A stretch of DNA of 64,000 nucleotides from assembly GCF_900110415.1 (NCBI RefSeq), contig NZ_FODR01000012.1, forward strand, positions 1 through 64,000. The letters are read 5' to 3'. A model generated the notes under the pieces. That model searched no databases. It was not told the origin of the DNA and saw only the letters and a list, made by a program, of their open reading frames with translations. This stretch comes from Mucilaginibacter sp. OK283. Lineage in GTDB: Bacteria > Bacteroidota > Bacteroidia > Sphingobacteriales > Sphingobacteriaceae. This document shows, one piece after another, positions 43,367-51,998 of this stretch; the first letter of the stretch is position 1; each line of letters opens with the position of its first letter. The position numbers and the translations under genes were made by a program.

Positions 43367-45040
43367 ATGAGGAATATCAAAGATTATTGTTTGGCGTTGG
43401 GATTTGTAGTATTGCTTTTTTCCTGTGGTAAAAGTTCAAATAATAAGTCCACACCAGTTACGCCAACTCCTTCGTCGTTTACTTTTAGTGCGCTTAAGGT
43501 GAATGGCAAGAGCAGCGGGTTTAGTTATAGCAATATAGATAGCAAACCGGCTATCGCTATTACGTTTTCAACCCCGCTTAGCCGTACCTCTATAGCAACA
43601 AGCGTCAGCCTGAACAGCAAATCCGGAACCGTGGCAGCTTTTAGCACCACATATCAAAATGGCGATAGTACTGTAGTGATTACCCCAACGGGCTTATCGC
43701 CCATTACCCAATATACGCTTAACGTTACTACCGGTTTAAAATCTGCCAAGAATGGCAGTTTGCAATCGCCCTTATCCGTACAACTGATCACAGCTATTGA
43801 TAGTACCCCAAAGTTCAGCACCATATCTGACGATCAGCTGCTTGACCTGGTTGAGCGGCAAACCCTGAAATATTTTTATGATTTTGGCCATCCAACCAGC
43901 GGGCTGGCACGCGAGCGTAATACATCTGGCGACGTGGTGACCACCGGCGGCTCGGGTTTTGGCATTATGGCAATCATAGCAGGCGTTAGCCGCGGTTTCA
44001 TAAGCCATGCCGATGGATTGGCCCGGATGCAAAAAATCGTGGGCTTTTTAAATACCAAAGCGCAAAAGTTCCACGGCGCTTTCCCCCACTGGATGAATGG
44101 CGCTACCGGCGCTGTTGTACCCTTCAGTGCACAGGATGACGGGGCCGATCTGGTAGAGACATCGTACCTGATGCAGGGCCTCATTACTGCCCGCCAATAT
44201 TTTAATGCATCCAACACCAACGAAACCCAACTACGCGCAGATATCAATACCTTATGGAATGGCGTAGAATGGGACTGGTTCAGGCAGGGCGATCAAAACG
44301 TATTGTACTGGCACTGGAGCCTCGATTTGGGCTGGGCCATCAACATGAAAATTACCGGCTGGAACGAAGCCTTAATAGTTTATGTTTTAGGTGCATCGTC
44401 TACAACGCATCCTATCCCCAAAACTGTTTATGACCAGGGCTGGGCAAAAAACGGTGCCATTAAAAACGGCAATACCTTTTACGGTGTTACCCTGCCGCTG
44501 GGTCCCGACAGGGGTGGTCCGTTGTTTTTTGCGCAATACTCGTTCATGGGCATCAACCCCAAAGGCTTAAGCGATGCCTATGCCAATTACCAAACGCAAA
44601 ATGAGGCACATGCCACAATCAATTACAAATACTGTGTGGCCAATCCGTTGGGCAACAACGGCTACAGCGCAGATTGCTGGGGACTAACCGCAAGCGATAT
44701 TGAAAACGGCTACACGGCAAGTTCGCCCACCAATGATGTTGGTGTTATCGCGCCTACCGCAGCCATTGCATCGCTGCCTTATACGCCAACCCAATCTATG
44801 GCGGCGCTAAGGTTTTTTTACTATACCCTGGGCGATAAATTATGGGGCCAGTATGGTTTTTATGATGCGTTTAATTTAACTAACCCATGGTTTGCCAGCT
44901 CGTACCTGGCCATTGACCAGGGGCCTATTGTGGTAATGACCGAAAATTACCGCACCGGCCTGCTGTGGAATTTGTTTATGAGTGCGCCCGAAGTAAAAGC
45001 GGGCATGAAAAACTTAGGGTTTAGCAGCCCTAACCTTTAA
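43367..45040 (+). CDS. GH144-family beta-1,2-glucanase-like lipoprotein with Ig-like domain
   Basis: A 557-residue lipoprotein (LLFSCGKSS). An Ig-like Big_5-type domain (about 35-140) precedes a glycoamylase/GH144 (alpha/alpha)6 barrel (about 150-555). The barrel shows LARERN, TTGGSGFGIMA, FHGAFPHWMNG, YWHWSLDLGW, FAQYSFMGINPKGL, DCWGLTASD and IDQGPIVVMTENYRTG. Characterised GH144 members include endo-beta-1,2-glucanase from Chitinophaga pinensis and an exo-acting enzyme from Parabacteroides. Whether this copy is endo or exo is not visible. The ATG at 43367 gives a normal lipoprotein signal, and the frame's earlier start lies in the preceding hairpin. It is probably exposed on the surface. 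Confidence 0.88.
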   Translation: MRNIKDYCLALGFVVLLFSCGKSSNNKSTPVTPTPSSFTFSALKVNGKSSGFSYSNIDSKPAIAITFSTPLSRTSIATSVSLNSKSGTVAAFSTTYQNGDSTVVITPTGLSPITQYTLNVTTGLKSAKNGSLQSPLSVQLITAIDSTPKFSTISDDQLLDLVERQTLKYFYDFGHPTSGLARERNTSGDVVTTGGSGFGIMAIIAGVSRGFISHADGLARMQKIVGFLNTKAQKFHGAFPHWMNGATGAVVPFSAQDDGADLVETSYLMQGLITARQYFNASNTNETQLRADINTLWNGVEWDWFRQGDQNVLYWHWSLDLGWAINMKITGWNEALIVYVLGASSTTHPIPKTVYDQGWAKNGAIKNGNTFYGVTLPLGPDRGGPLFFAQYSFMGINPKGLSDAYANYQTQNEAHATINYKYCVANPLGNNGYSADCWGLTASDIENGYTASSPTNDVGVIAPTAAIASLPYTPTQSMAALRFFYYTLGDKLWGQYGFYDAFNLTNPWFASSYLAIDQGPIVVMTENYRTGLLWNLFMSAPEVKAGMKNLGFSSPNL

Positions 45041-45061
45041 CCCTGATTAATACCATTTTAC

Positions 45062-46420
45062 ATGAATAAATTTATATTAACCCCTTTATTGTTACTGCTA
45101 ACCCTGTGCTCCTTCGCTCAAAAACAGGCAAAAAACACCGGCGAAGATGGCATTAAACCTGTAGGCATCATCAAAAACCTAAGCGATAGCGCTTTGCTTG
45201 ATGTAGTGCAGCGCCAAACATTCCGATATTTTTGGGATTTTGGCCACCCGGTAAGCGGCCTCGCCCGCGAGCGCAGCAATAAATCATTTGATTACGGCGA
45301 CGAAGTGGTAACCATCGGTGGCTCAGGTTTTGGGGTGATGGCCCTTATTGTGGCCGATAGCCGCAAATGGATAAGCCATGAACAGGCTGTTGACCGTATG
45401 GTGAAGATTGTAAACTTCCTGTTTAAGGCCAACTCCTTCCACGGCGCGTTTCCGCATTGGATGAACGGCGAAACCGGCAAAGTGATCCCTTTTGGCCGCA
45501 AAGATGACGGCGGCGACATTGTGGAATCGGCTTACCTTTTCCAGGGGCTGATTTGCGCTAAACAATACTTTACTGCCAATACCCCAAAAGAGCAGCGCAT
45601 CCGCGATGTAATTAGCTGGATGTGGGGCGAAATGGAGTGGGACTGGTATACCCGCAATGGCCGCGATGCCCTTTACTGGCACTGGAGCCCCAATAACGAC
45701 TGGGCCATGAACTTTGCCATCCATGGCTTTAATGAGTGCCTTATAACGTACGTATTGGCGGCATCGGCACAACGCTACCCTGTTGGTGCGAACGTATACA
45801 CCCAGGGCTGGGCGCAAAGCGACTTTTTTAAAAACGGAAAAACTTTTTATGGTTATAAGCTGCCTTTGGGTTTTGACTATGGCGGCCCGCTTTTCTTTTC
45901 GCAATACTCCTTTATGGGTTTAAATCCTAAAGGTCTAAAAGATCAGTATGCCGATTATTGGGAGCAAAATAAAAACCATACGCTAATAAATTATGCCTAC
46001 TGCGTAGATAACCCCAAAAAATTCAAAGGCTATGGCCCCGATTGCTGGGGACTTACAGCCAGCGATAATTTTGAAGGCTATAACGCCCACTCGCCAACAA
46101 ACGATTTGGGGGTGATAACGCCTACAGCTGCGTTATCGGCATTCCCTTACACACCGGAACAATCCATGAAGGCCCTGCGCCATTTTTATTATGACCTGGG
46201 CGATAAGATCTGGGGCGAATATGGCTTTACCGACGCCTTCAGCGAACAGCATAACTGGTACGGCAAATCATACCTGGCCATTGACCAGGGCCCTATTGTG
46301 GTGATGATTGAAAACTATCGTACCGGCCTGCTCTGGAAACTATTCATGAGCAATCCCGATGTGCAACACGGCTTAACAAAGCTTGGTTTTGAAAGCCCGG
46401 CAATAACAAAACACGATTAA
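45062..46420 (+). CDS. GH144-family beta-1,2-glucanase-like exported enzyme
   Basis: A 452-residue paralogue of the preceding enzyme with the same barrel (about 35-445) and the same landmarks: LARERS, TIGGSGFGVMALI, FHGAFPHWMNG, YWHWSPN, FSQYSFMGLNPKGL, DCWGLTASD, IDQGPIVVMIENYRTG. It lacks the Ig-like domain and has a cleavable signal peptide (ending CSFAQ) without a proper lipobox, so it is predicted to be periplasmic. Different cell locations suggest surface cutting by the first copy and further cleavage of imported oligosaccharides by this one. The start is 22 bases after the first copy's stop codon. Confidence 0.9.
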   Translation: MNKFILTPLLLLLTLCSFAQKQAKNTGEDGIKPVGIIKNLSDSALLDVVQRQTFRYFWDFGHPVSGLARERSNKSFDYGDEVVTIGGSGFGVMALIVADSRKWISHEQAVDRMVKIVNFLFKANSFHGAFPHWMNGETGKVIPFGRKDDGGDIVESAYLFQGLICAKQYFTANTPKEQRIRDVISWMWGEMEWDWYTRNGRDALYWHWSPNNDWAMNFAIHGFNECLITYVLAASAQRYPVGANVYTQGWAQSDFFKNGKTFYGYKLPLGFDYGGPLFFSQYSFMGLNPKGLKDQYADYWEQNKNHTLINYAYCVDNPKKFKGYGPDCWGLTASDNFEGYNAHSPTNDLGVITPTAALSAFPYTPEQSMKALRHFYYDLGDKIWGEYGFTDAFSEQHNWYGKSYLAIDQGPIVVMIENYRTGLLWKLFMSNPDVQHGLTKLGFESPAITKHD

Positions 46421-46945
46421 AGGATTTTGCAGGATTAACAGGATTTTTAACGTGGTATACTCATAAATTACCTATAACCTGTTACATTTTCAAGTGGGCC
46501 GGCCTATCAATCTGAGCCTGCCGAAGACTCGCGTGGAGAGGCCTTTGCCCGCAATGCTTCGACAGGCTACCTATGACATGTTGTAGAATCCCAGACTTAC
46601 GAAGTTTTGAAAACTTCGTAAGTCTTTCGCCGGTATCTCATTCTCCCTTCAGAATATCGCGAGATTTTACCACTCAGCATAACGGCCATCTTTATAACCT
46701 CATTCCCTTTTTATTTGTACCCATGAAAAGGCTGGAAAATTCCAGACTTCCGAAGTTTTTAAATGGCGAAGCCCTCAAACAGGCCAAAACAATAACGGGT
46801 TCGCAATCAAAAGCTTTCGGCGGACCAATTTGGCCGGCCATTTTTACAGCTTCATTCCCATTCATCAATCCATGTTAACACCCGGCGTTCGGTATTATAT
46901 TACCGGCCCTTTACCTTTCATCATTAGCCTTTAGCCTTTTTTCAA
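46421..46945. repeat. Cluster of intergenic repeats after the GH144 genes
   Basis: No gene is visible in this 500-base stretch. It holds a short F6-type word (GGATTTTGCAGGATTAACAGG, one base past 20 shortened here, near 46422), the pair AGCCTGCCGAAG (46515-46526) / CTTCGACAGGCT (46557-46568) with one mismatch, the perfect 33-bp palindrome at 46593-46625, a partial second copy of the latter (CAGACTTCCGAAGTTTTT near 46744), and F2-like words (CCTTTAC..CCTTTAG) at 46908-46942. Confidence 0.7.
46593..46625. repeat. Perfect palindromic hairpin (33 bp)
   Basis: AGACTTACGAAGTTTT, one G, then its exact reverse complement: 16-bp arms with a single central base. It may act as a terminator-like structure for the locus, but it looks like a dispersed palindromic repeat. 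Confidence 0.85.
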
Positions 46946-46951
46946 AAACAC

Positions 46952-46982
46952 TTTCCAGTTATGGTATTTTTCCATACATTTG
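46952..46982 (+). promoter_or_regulatory. Predicted promoter of the DUF177-rpmF-plsX-fabH run
   Basis: TTTC (46952-46955), 19 bases, TACATTTG (46975-46982). The -7 box is exact and -33 has one mismatch. The predicted start is near 46988, about 13 bases before the TTG at 47001. Confidence 0.6.
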
Positions 46983-47000
46983 CGGGCTAATTGTTGCTCA

Positions 47001-47525
47001 TTGAAATCGCTTAGAACATATTCGATTCCTTTTACGGGATTAAAACTGGGGAAACACCGGTTTGATTTTACTGTTGATGATGCTTTTTTTGACGAATTTG
47101 AATATTCGCTGGTTAAAAAGGCTAACTTGCAGTGCGTTGTTGAGCTGGATAAACAGGAGACAATGATTATCCTGAACTTTGACATTAAAGGCACCGTTGA
47201 TGCAAGCTGCGATAGGTGTTTGGCCCAATATCCGCAAACGTTGGATATTGCCGAACAGCAAATTGCCAAGTTTAGCGAGGAGCCGATTGATGAAGATGAC
47301 GAAATTATTACCCTTAGCAAAAATGATCATGAGATTAATATTGCCGGGCTGATATATGAATATATTAACGTTGCCATGCCATTTATATCGGTATGTAACG
47401 ACGAGGGTAACACCTCATATTGCGATAAAGAAATGCTTGACAGGCTAAACAGCCTGGCAGGAAACGAAGAACAAACTGAGGATACAGACCCACGGTGGGA
47501 TGTACTCAAAAAAATAAATAAATAA
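47001..47525 (+). CDS. DUF177 (YceD-like) protein
   Basis: A 175-residue cytosolic protein of the DUF177/YceD family, almost always next to rpmF and linked to 23S rRNA or ribosome assembly. The conserved region has IPFTGLKLGKHRFDF near the start, a CxxC (ASCDRCLAQYP) and YEYINVAMPF followed by another pair of cysteines, a possible metal site. The start codon appears to be TTG at 47001 (giving MKSLRTYSIPF): there is no ATG, and the longer frame's TTG at 46980 lies in the -7 box. rpmF follows 15 bases later. Confidence 0.88.
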   Translation: MKSLRTYSIPFTGLKLGKHRFDFTVDDAFFDEFEYSLVKKANLQCVVELDKQETMIILNFDIKGTVDASCDRCLAQYPQTLDIAEQQIAKFSEEPIDEDDEIITLSKNDHEINIAGLIYEYINVAMPFISVCNDEGNTSYCDKEMLDRLNSLAGNEEQTEDTDPRWDVLKKINK

Positions 47526-47540
47526 TAAAATAGCAGGATC

Positions 47541-47732
47541 ATGCCACATCCAAAACGTAAAATATCCAAATCAAGAAGAGATAAGCGCAGAACTCATTAC
47601 AAAGCTGAAGCTCCAACTTTAACCACTTGCCAAACTACCGGCGCTATCCATTTGCCGCACAGGGCTTATACTGTTGATGGTAACGTTTACTATAACGGTA
47701 AAGTACTTATTGAGAAAGCAGCAGTAGCCTAA
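47541..47732 (+). CDS. rpmF: 50S ribosomal protein L32
   Basis: A 63-residue basic ribosomal protein with the family's HPKRKISKSRRDKRRTHYKAE start. Only one cysteine remains (LTTCQTTG), so the zinc-ribbon form with four cysteines is lost. This is a C-minus type L32. The order DUF177, rpmF, plsX, fabH is the classic cluster linking ribosome and lipid synthesis. Confidence 0.97.
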   Translation: MPHPKRKISKSRRDKRRTHYKAEAPTLTTCQTTGAIHLPHRAYTVDGNVYYNGKVLIEKAAVA

Positions 47733-47747
47733 GTTTATTTTCTGAAA

Positions 47748-48686
47748 ATGAAGATTGGCTTAGATATTATGGGCGGTGATTATGCTCCCAAAGCAACTAT
47801 TTTAGGAGCAATCGAAGCTTATAAGGCTTTATCTGCCGACCAAAAACTGGTACTTATAGGAGATAAAGACACTGCGGTTACTATTCTTCAGGAAAATAAT
47901 GTTAGCCCCGATCATTTCGAGTTTGTGCATACAACCGAAGTGATTGGCATGGGCGAACATCCTACCAAAGCAATTGTACAAAAACCAAATTCGAGTATTT
48001 CGGTTGGCTTTCAGTTGCTTAAGGAAGATAAAATTCAGGCATTCTCATCGGCAGGAAACACCGGCGCCATGCTGGTAGGTTCTATGTTTAGTGTAAAAAC
48101 TATTCCGGGCGTTGTGCGCCCCGCCATGACTACCATTGTACCCAAACTTAAAGGAGGTTTGGGTATTTTGTTGGATGTAGGCGCCAATGCCGATTGCAAA
48201 CCCGAGGTATTGCTTCAATTTGGGGTACTGGGCAGCTTATTTGCCCAATCGGTATATGCTATCGAAAATCCAAGGGTAGCCCTCATGAACATAGGCGAAG
48301 AGGAAGAGAAAGGCAATATCCTTTGTCAGGCTACCTATCCTTTAATGAAGGAAACCAAGCTGTTTAATTTTGTTGGTAATGTTGAAGGCCGCGACCTGTT
48401 TAGCGAAGGGGCCGATGTTTTTGTGTGCGATGGTTTTACAGGTAATGTAATATTAAAGCTTGCCGAGACGTTTTATGTTATTACCCGTAAAAAGCAGTTT
48501 AAGGACGAGTTTTTTGATAGGTTTAACTATGAGCAATATGGCGGCAGCCCCATTTTGGGTGTAAATGCCCCGGTTGTTGTTGGCCACGGTATTTCAAGCC
48601 CCGAGGCCATAAAAAACATGGTGCTGTTATCAAAAAACATGGTTGAGAGCGGCCTGGTTGATAAAATTAAACAAGCTTTTCAGTAA
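47748..48686 (+). CDS. plsX: Phosphate acyltransferase PlsX
   Basis: A 312-residue enzyme that turns acyl-ACP and phosphate into acyl-phosphate for the first step of phospholipid synthesis. Family marks are IGLDIMGGDYAPKA at the N-terminus, SAGNTGAML, LLDVGANADCKPE and the phosphate-binding GFTGNVILK near residue 230. It is soluble and membrane-peripheral. It follows rpmF by 15 bases and precedes fabH by 10, so one transcript is very likely. Confidence 0.97.
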   Translation: MKIGLDIMGGDYAPKATILGAIEAYKALSADQKLVLIGDKDTAVTILQENNVSPDHFEFVHTTEVIGMGEHPTKAIVQKPNSSISVGFQLLKEDKIQAFSSAGNTGAMLVGSMFSVKTIPGVVRPAMTTIVPKLKGGLGILLDVGANADCKPEVLLQFGVLGSLFAQSVYAIENPRVALMNIGEEEEKGNILCQATYPLMKETKLFNFVGNVEGRDLFSEGADVFVCDGFTGNVILKLAETFYVITRKKQFKDEFFDRFNYEQYGGSPILGVNAPVVVGHGISSPEAIKNMVLLSKNMVESGLVDKIKQAFQ

Positions 48687-48696
48687 AAATATAAAG

Positions 48697-49686
48697 ATGA
48701 GTAAAATTCATGCCGCTATTACTGCTGTACATGGTTACGTACCCGACTATGTATTAACCAACCAGGAACTGGAAACATTGGTTGATACAAATGACGAGTG
48801 GATTGTAAGCCGTACCGGCATTAAAGAGCGCCGTATATTAAAAGGCGAAGGTTTGGGTACATCTGATATGGCCGTTCCGGCGGTACAGGCGCTGCTAAAA
48901 AAACGCGGCATAGGTGCCGAGGAACTCGACCTGATCATTTTTTGTACTACTACACCTGACTATGTTTTCCCGGCTACGGCAAATATTTTAGCTAATAAAA
49001 TAGGCGCAAAAAATGCCTGGGGATATGATCTTTCTGCCGCTTGCTCGGGTTTTATTTTTGGCCTGGCTACCGGCTCACAGTTTATCGAAAGTGGTAAACA
49101 CAAAAAGGTATTGGTGGTTGGTGGCGATAAAATGTCGTCGATAACCAATTATCAGGACCGTGCTACCTGTATTATTTTTGGCGATGGCTGCGGCGCCGTA
49201 TTGCTTGAGCCAAACGATGAAGGTAACGGTATCATGGATTCTATATTAAAAAGTGATGGCTCGGGGGTTACCTACCTGCACCAAAAGGCAGGCGGATCTG
49301 TAAAGCCCGCATCGCATGAAACAGTTGACGCCCGCGAGCATTTTGCATACCAGGAAGGGCAGGCTGTTTTTAAATTTGCTGTTACCAATATGGCCGATGT
49401 AGCCCACGAGGTAATGGAACGCAATGGCCTTACCGGCGAGGACGTTGCCTGGCTTGTACCACACCAGGCCAACAAGCGTATTATCGACGCTACCGCAAGA
49501 CGCACAGGCTTAAGCGATGATAAAGTGATTATTAACATTGAACGTTACGGCAATACAACAAACGGCACCATCCCACTATGCTTATGGGAATGGGAAAGTA
49601 AATTTAAAAAAGGTGATACCCTGATATTGGCAGCCTTCGGCGGCGGCTTTACATGGGGTAGCATTTATTTAAGATGGGCGTATTAG
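48697..49686 (+). CDS. fabH: Beta-ketoacyl-ACP synthase III
   Basis: A 329-residue condensing enzyme that starts fatty acid chains from acetyl-CoA or branched acyl-CoA and malonyl-ACP. The catalytic triad is visible: Cys116 (SAACSGF), His256 (VPHQAN) and Asn286 (GNTTNGT). The ATG at 48697 gives the normal N-terminus (MSKIHAAITAVHGYVP); the longer frame overlaps plsX. Bacteroidota make iso-branched fatty acids, so branched primers are plausible. It is followed by an F1 repeat pair before accB. Confidence 0.97.
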   Translation: MSKIHAAITAVHGYVPDYVLTNQELETLVDTNDEWIVSRTGIKERRILKGEGLGTSDMAVPAVQALLKKRGIGAEELDLIIFCTTTPDYVFPATANILANKIGAKNAWGYDLSAACSGFIFGLATGSQFIESGKHKKVLVVGGDKMSSITNYQDRATCIIFGDGCGAVLLEPNDEGNGIMDSILKSDGSGVTYLHQKAGGSVKPASHETVDAREHFAYQEGQAVFKFAVTNMADVAHEVMERNGLTGEDVAWLVPHQANKRIIDATARRTGLSDDKVIINIERYGNTTNGTIPLCLWEWESKFKKGDTLILAAFGGGFTWGSIYLRWAY

Positions 49687-49687
49687 A

Positions 49688-49928
49688 TTTGCAGATGAAA
49701 GAAATGTGCAGATATGCAGATTTCAGATGTGCAGATGAAAAAACGAATTGCCGGTTTTAACGGTGTAGGCGACGAAATAGCAAGTCGAAAAAATTAAAAC
49801 ATCTATCTGATAATAAACGTTAATTTTACCATAAGATAAATAATAGTAAATAAGAATCTGCACATCTTGAATTTGCATATCTGCACATCAAAACCGCATA
49901 TTTGCACATCTGAAATCTGCACATTTGT
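49688..49928. repeat. Inverted repeat pair, family F1 (copy a)
   Basis: Words GCAGATGTG / CAGATTTC stutter over 49688-49740 and return in inverted form over 49856-49928. Within the left arm 49717-49738 is a 22-mer starting CAGATTTCAGATG, identical to 52882-52903. It fills the fabH-accB gap. Confidence 0.75.
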
Positions 49929-49973
49929 ATAACTTTAGATATAAAATTTGTCCCCAACCAATTAATCCCAACT

Positions 49974-50447
49974 ATGGATATTAAACAAATTCAGGACCTT
50001 ATTCGCTTTGTGTCGAAATCTGGCGTAAACGAAGTGTCAATTGAGCAAAAGGATTTTAAGATTACGATAAAAACCAACGAAACACAGCCGCAGGTTATTC
50101 ATGCCAGCATACCGGCGCAAACAGCCCCTGCTGCATTGCCGCCCGCACCGGTTGCAATTGAACCCGTTGCCCCGGCAGCACCGCCTGCAGGCCCGGATAC
50201 ATCGAAGTATCTGACAATCAAATCGCCAATGATTGGTACTTTTTACCGTTCATCAAGCCCCGATAAGCCATTATTTGTAAACGTTGGCGACGAAATTAAA
50301 ACCGGCAGCGTGGTTTGTATCATTGAAGCCATGAAGCTTTTCAACGAAATCGAGTCAGAAATATCTGGCCGTATTGTTAAAGTACTTGTTGATAACGCAT
50401 CACCTGTAGAGTACGACCAACCTTTATTTTTAGTAGAACCTATATAA
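49974..50447 (+). CDS. accB: Biotin carboxyl carrier protein of acetyl-CoA carboxylase
   Basis: A 157-residue carrier. The N-terminal helix and strand (about 1-35) link it to AccC. An Ala/Pro-rich linker (40-75) leads to the biotinyl domain with Lys121 in IIEAMKLFNE, the biotinylation site. A thumb segment (SSSPDKPLFVNVGD) is present. It carries CO2 from biotin carboxylase to the transferase, whose genes (accA/accD) are not in the window. An F1 repeat pair separates it from accC. Confidence 0.97.
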   Translation: MDIKQIQDLIRFVSKSGVNEVSIEQKDFKITIKTNETQPQVIHASIPAQTAPAALPPAPVAIEPVAPAAPPAGPDTSKYLTIKSPMIGTFYRSSSPDKPLFVNVGDEIKTGSVVCIIEAMKLFNEIESEISGRIVKVLVDNASPVEYDQPLFLVEPI

Positions 50448-50448
50448 C

Positions 50449-50580
50449 GATGTGCAGATGTGCGGATTCCAGATGTGCAGATGATTTTTAATTCATTTGC
50501 ACATTTGTAGTTTACACAACTTAACATCAATCATTAATATTTTTCATCTGCATATTTGCACATTTGTAATTTGCACATCA
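50449..50580. repeat. Inverted repeat pair, family F1 (copy b)
   Basis: GATGTGCAGATGTGCGG and AGATGTGCAGATGA (50449-50483) are followed by inverted words TTTGCACATTTG (50496-50507) and CATCTGCATATTTGCACA (50545-50562). It occupies nearly all of the accB-accC gap and runs into the upstream, non-coding part of the accC frame. Confidence 0.7.
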
Positions 50581-50588
50581 AAGAAACC

Positions 50589-51923
50589 ATGTTTAAAAAA
50601 ATATTAATAGCTAACCGGGGCGAGATCGCCCTGCGAATTATCCGTACCTGTAAAGAGATGGGTATTAAAACCATAGCTGTATATTCAACTGCCGACCGCG
50701 ATAGCCTTCACGTACGTTTTGCTGATGAAGCCGTTTGCATAGGCCCGCCACCAAGCCGCGATTCGTATTTAAATATCCCAAACATTATTTCGGCTGCCGA
50801 GCTAACCAATGCCGATGCGATACATCCTGGCTATGGTTTCCTTTCGGAAAACGCCAAGTTTTCAGCCATCTGCGCCGAATATGGCATCAAATTTATTGGT
50901 GCCACAGCCGATCAGATCAATTCCATGGGCGATAAAGCTTCGGCTAAAGAAACCATGAAAAAGGCTGGCGTACCTATTGTGCCGGGCTCTGACGGTTTGT
51001 TAACAGATATTAAATCGGGTATTGCGATAGCTAATAAAATAGGCTACCCTGTAATATTAAAAGCAACTGCCGGTGGCGGTGGCCGCGGTATGCGCATTGT
51101 TTGGAAAGACGAGGAATTTGAAAATGCCTGGGATTCGGCCCGTGCCGAGTCGGGTGCTGCTTTTGGTAACGATGGCTTATACCTTGAAAAATATGTTCAG
51201 GACCCACGCCATATCGAAATACAGGTAGTAGGCGACCAGTATGGCAAAGTTTGCCACCTGTCTGAACGCGATTGCTCAATCCAACGCCGTCACCAGAAAC
51301 TGGTTGAAGAATCGCCCTCGCCTTTCATGACCGAGAAACTGCGTAAAAAAATGGGCGAGGCCGCTATAAAAGGAGCCAAAGCCGTTAAATATGAAGGTGC
51401 AGGTACCGTAGAGTTTTTGGTTGATAAAGACCGCAACTTTTACTTTATGGAGATGAATACCCGCATACAGGTAGAGCACCCGGTTACCGAAGAGGTAATT
51501 AACTTTGATTTGATTAAAGAGCAAATTAAGGTTGCTGCGGGGATCCCGATTTCAGGTAAAAATTACGAGCCAACCATGCATGCCATTGAGTGCCGTATCA
51601 ACGCCGAAGATCCTTACAATAACTTCCGCCCGTCACCGGGCAAAATCACCAACTTTCACTCGCCAGGCGGTCATGGTGTGCGTATAGATACTCATGTATA
51701 CACCGGTTATGTTATCCCGCCAAACTACGATTCGATGATTGCCAAAGTAATTTGTTGCGCCCAAACCCGCGACGAAGCTTTGAGTACCATGGAACGTGCC
51801 CTAAGCGAGTTTGTGATTGAAGGGGTAAAAACAACCATCCCGTTCCATTTAAAATTGTTAAAAGATCCAAATTTCAGGGCCGGTAATTTTACCACCAAGT
51901 TTATGGAAACGTTTGAAATGTAA
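50589..51923 (+). CDS. accC: Acetyl-CoA carboxylase, biotin carboxylase subunit
   Basis: A 444-residue ATP-grasp enzyme that carboxylates biotin on AccB. It starts FKKILIANRGEIALRIIRTC, has the glycine-rich ATP lid GGGGRGMR, the KLVEESPSP loop, MNTRIQVEHPVTE (Glu and Arg of the catalytic site) and NAEDP near the C-terminal third. The ATG at 50589 is the family start; the longer frame begins in the F1 repeat. It is followed by tatC after 75 bases. Confidence 0.97.
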   Translation: MFKKILIANRGEIALRIIRTCKEMGIKTIAVYSTADRDSLHVRFADEAVCIGPPPSRDSYLNIPNIISAAELTNADAIHPGYGFLSENAKFSAICAEYGIKFIGATADQINSMGDKASAKETMKKAGVPIVPGSDGLLTDIKSGIAIANKIGYPVILKATAGGGGRGMRIVWKDEEFENAWDSARAESGAAFGNDGLYLEKYVQDPRHIEIQVVGDQYGKVCHLSERDCSIQRRHQKLVEESPSPFMTEKLRKKMGEAAIKGAKAVKYEGAGTVEFLVDKDRNFYFMEMNTRIQVEHPVTEEVINFDLIKEQIKVAAGIPISGKNYEPTMHAIECRINAEDPYNNFRPSPGKITNFHSPGGHGVRIDTHVYTGYVIPPNYDSMIAKVICCAQTRDEALSTMERALSEFVIEGVKTTIPFHLKLLKDPNFRAGNFTTKFMETFEM

Positions 51924-51998
51924 ATTAAATTCAAACTATCTTCATTCAATAAAACGTACTTAGCACAATAGCGTTTATACAGCGGTATTTAACATACA

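Noticed and set aside
46573..46878. 101-codon plus-strand frame after the GH144 genes
   Set aside because: Its codons are made of palindromic repeat sequence, so it is a by-product of the repeats.
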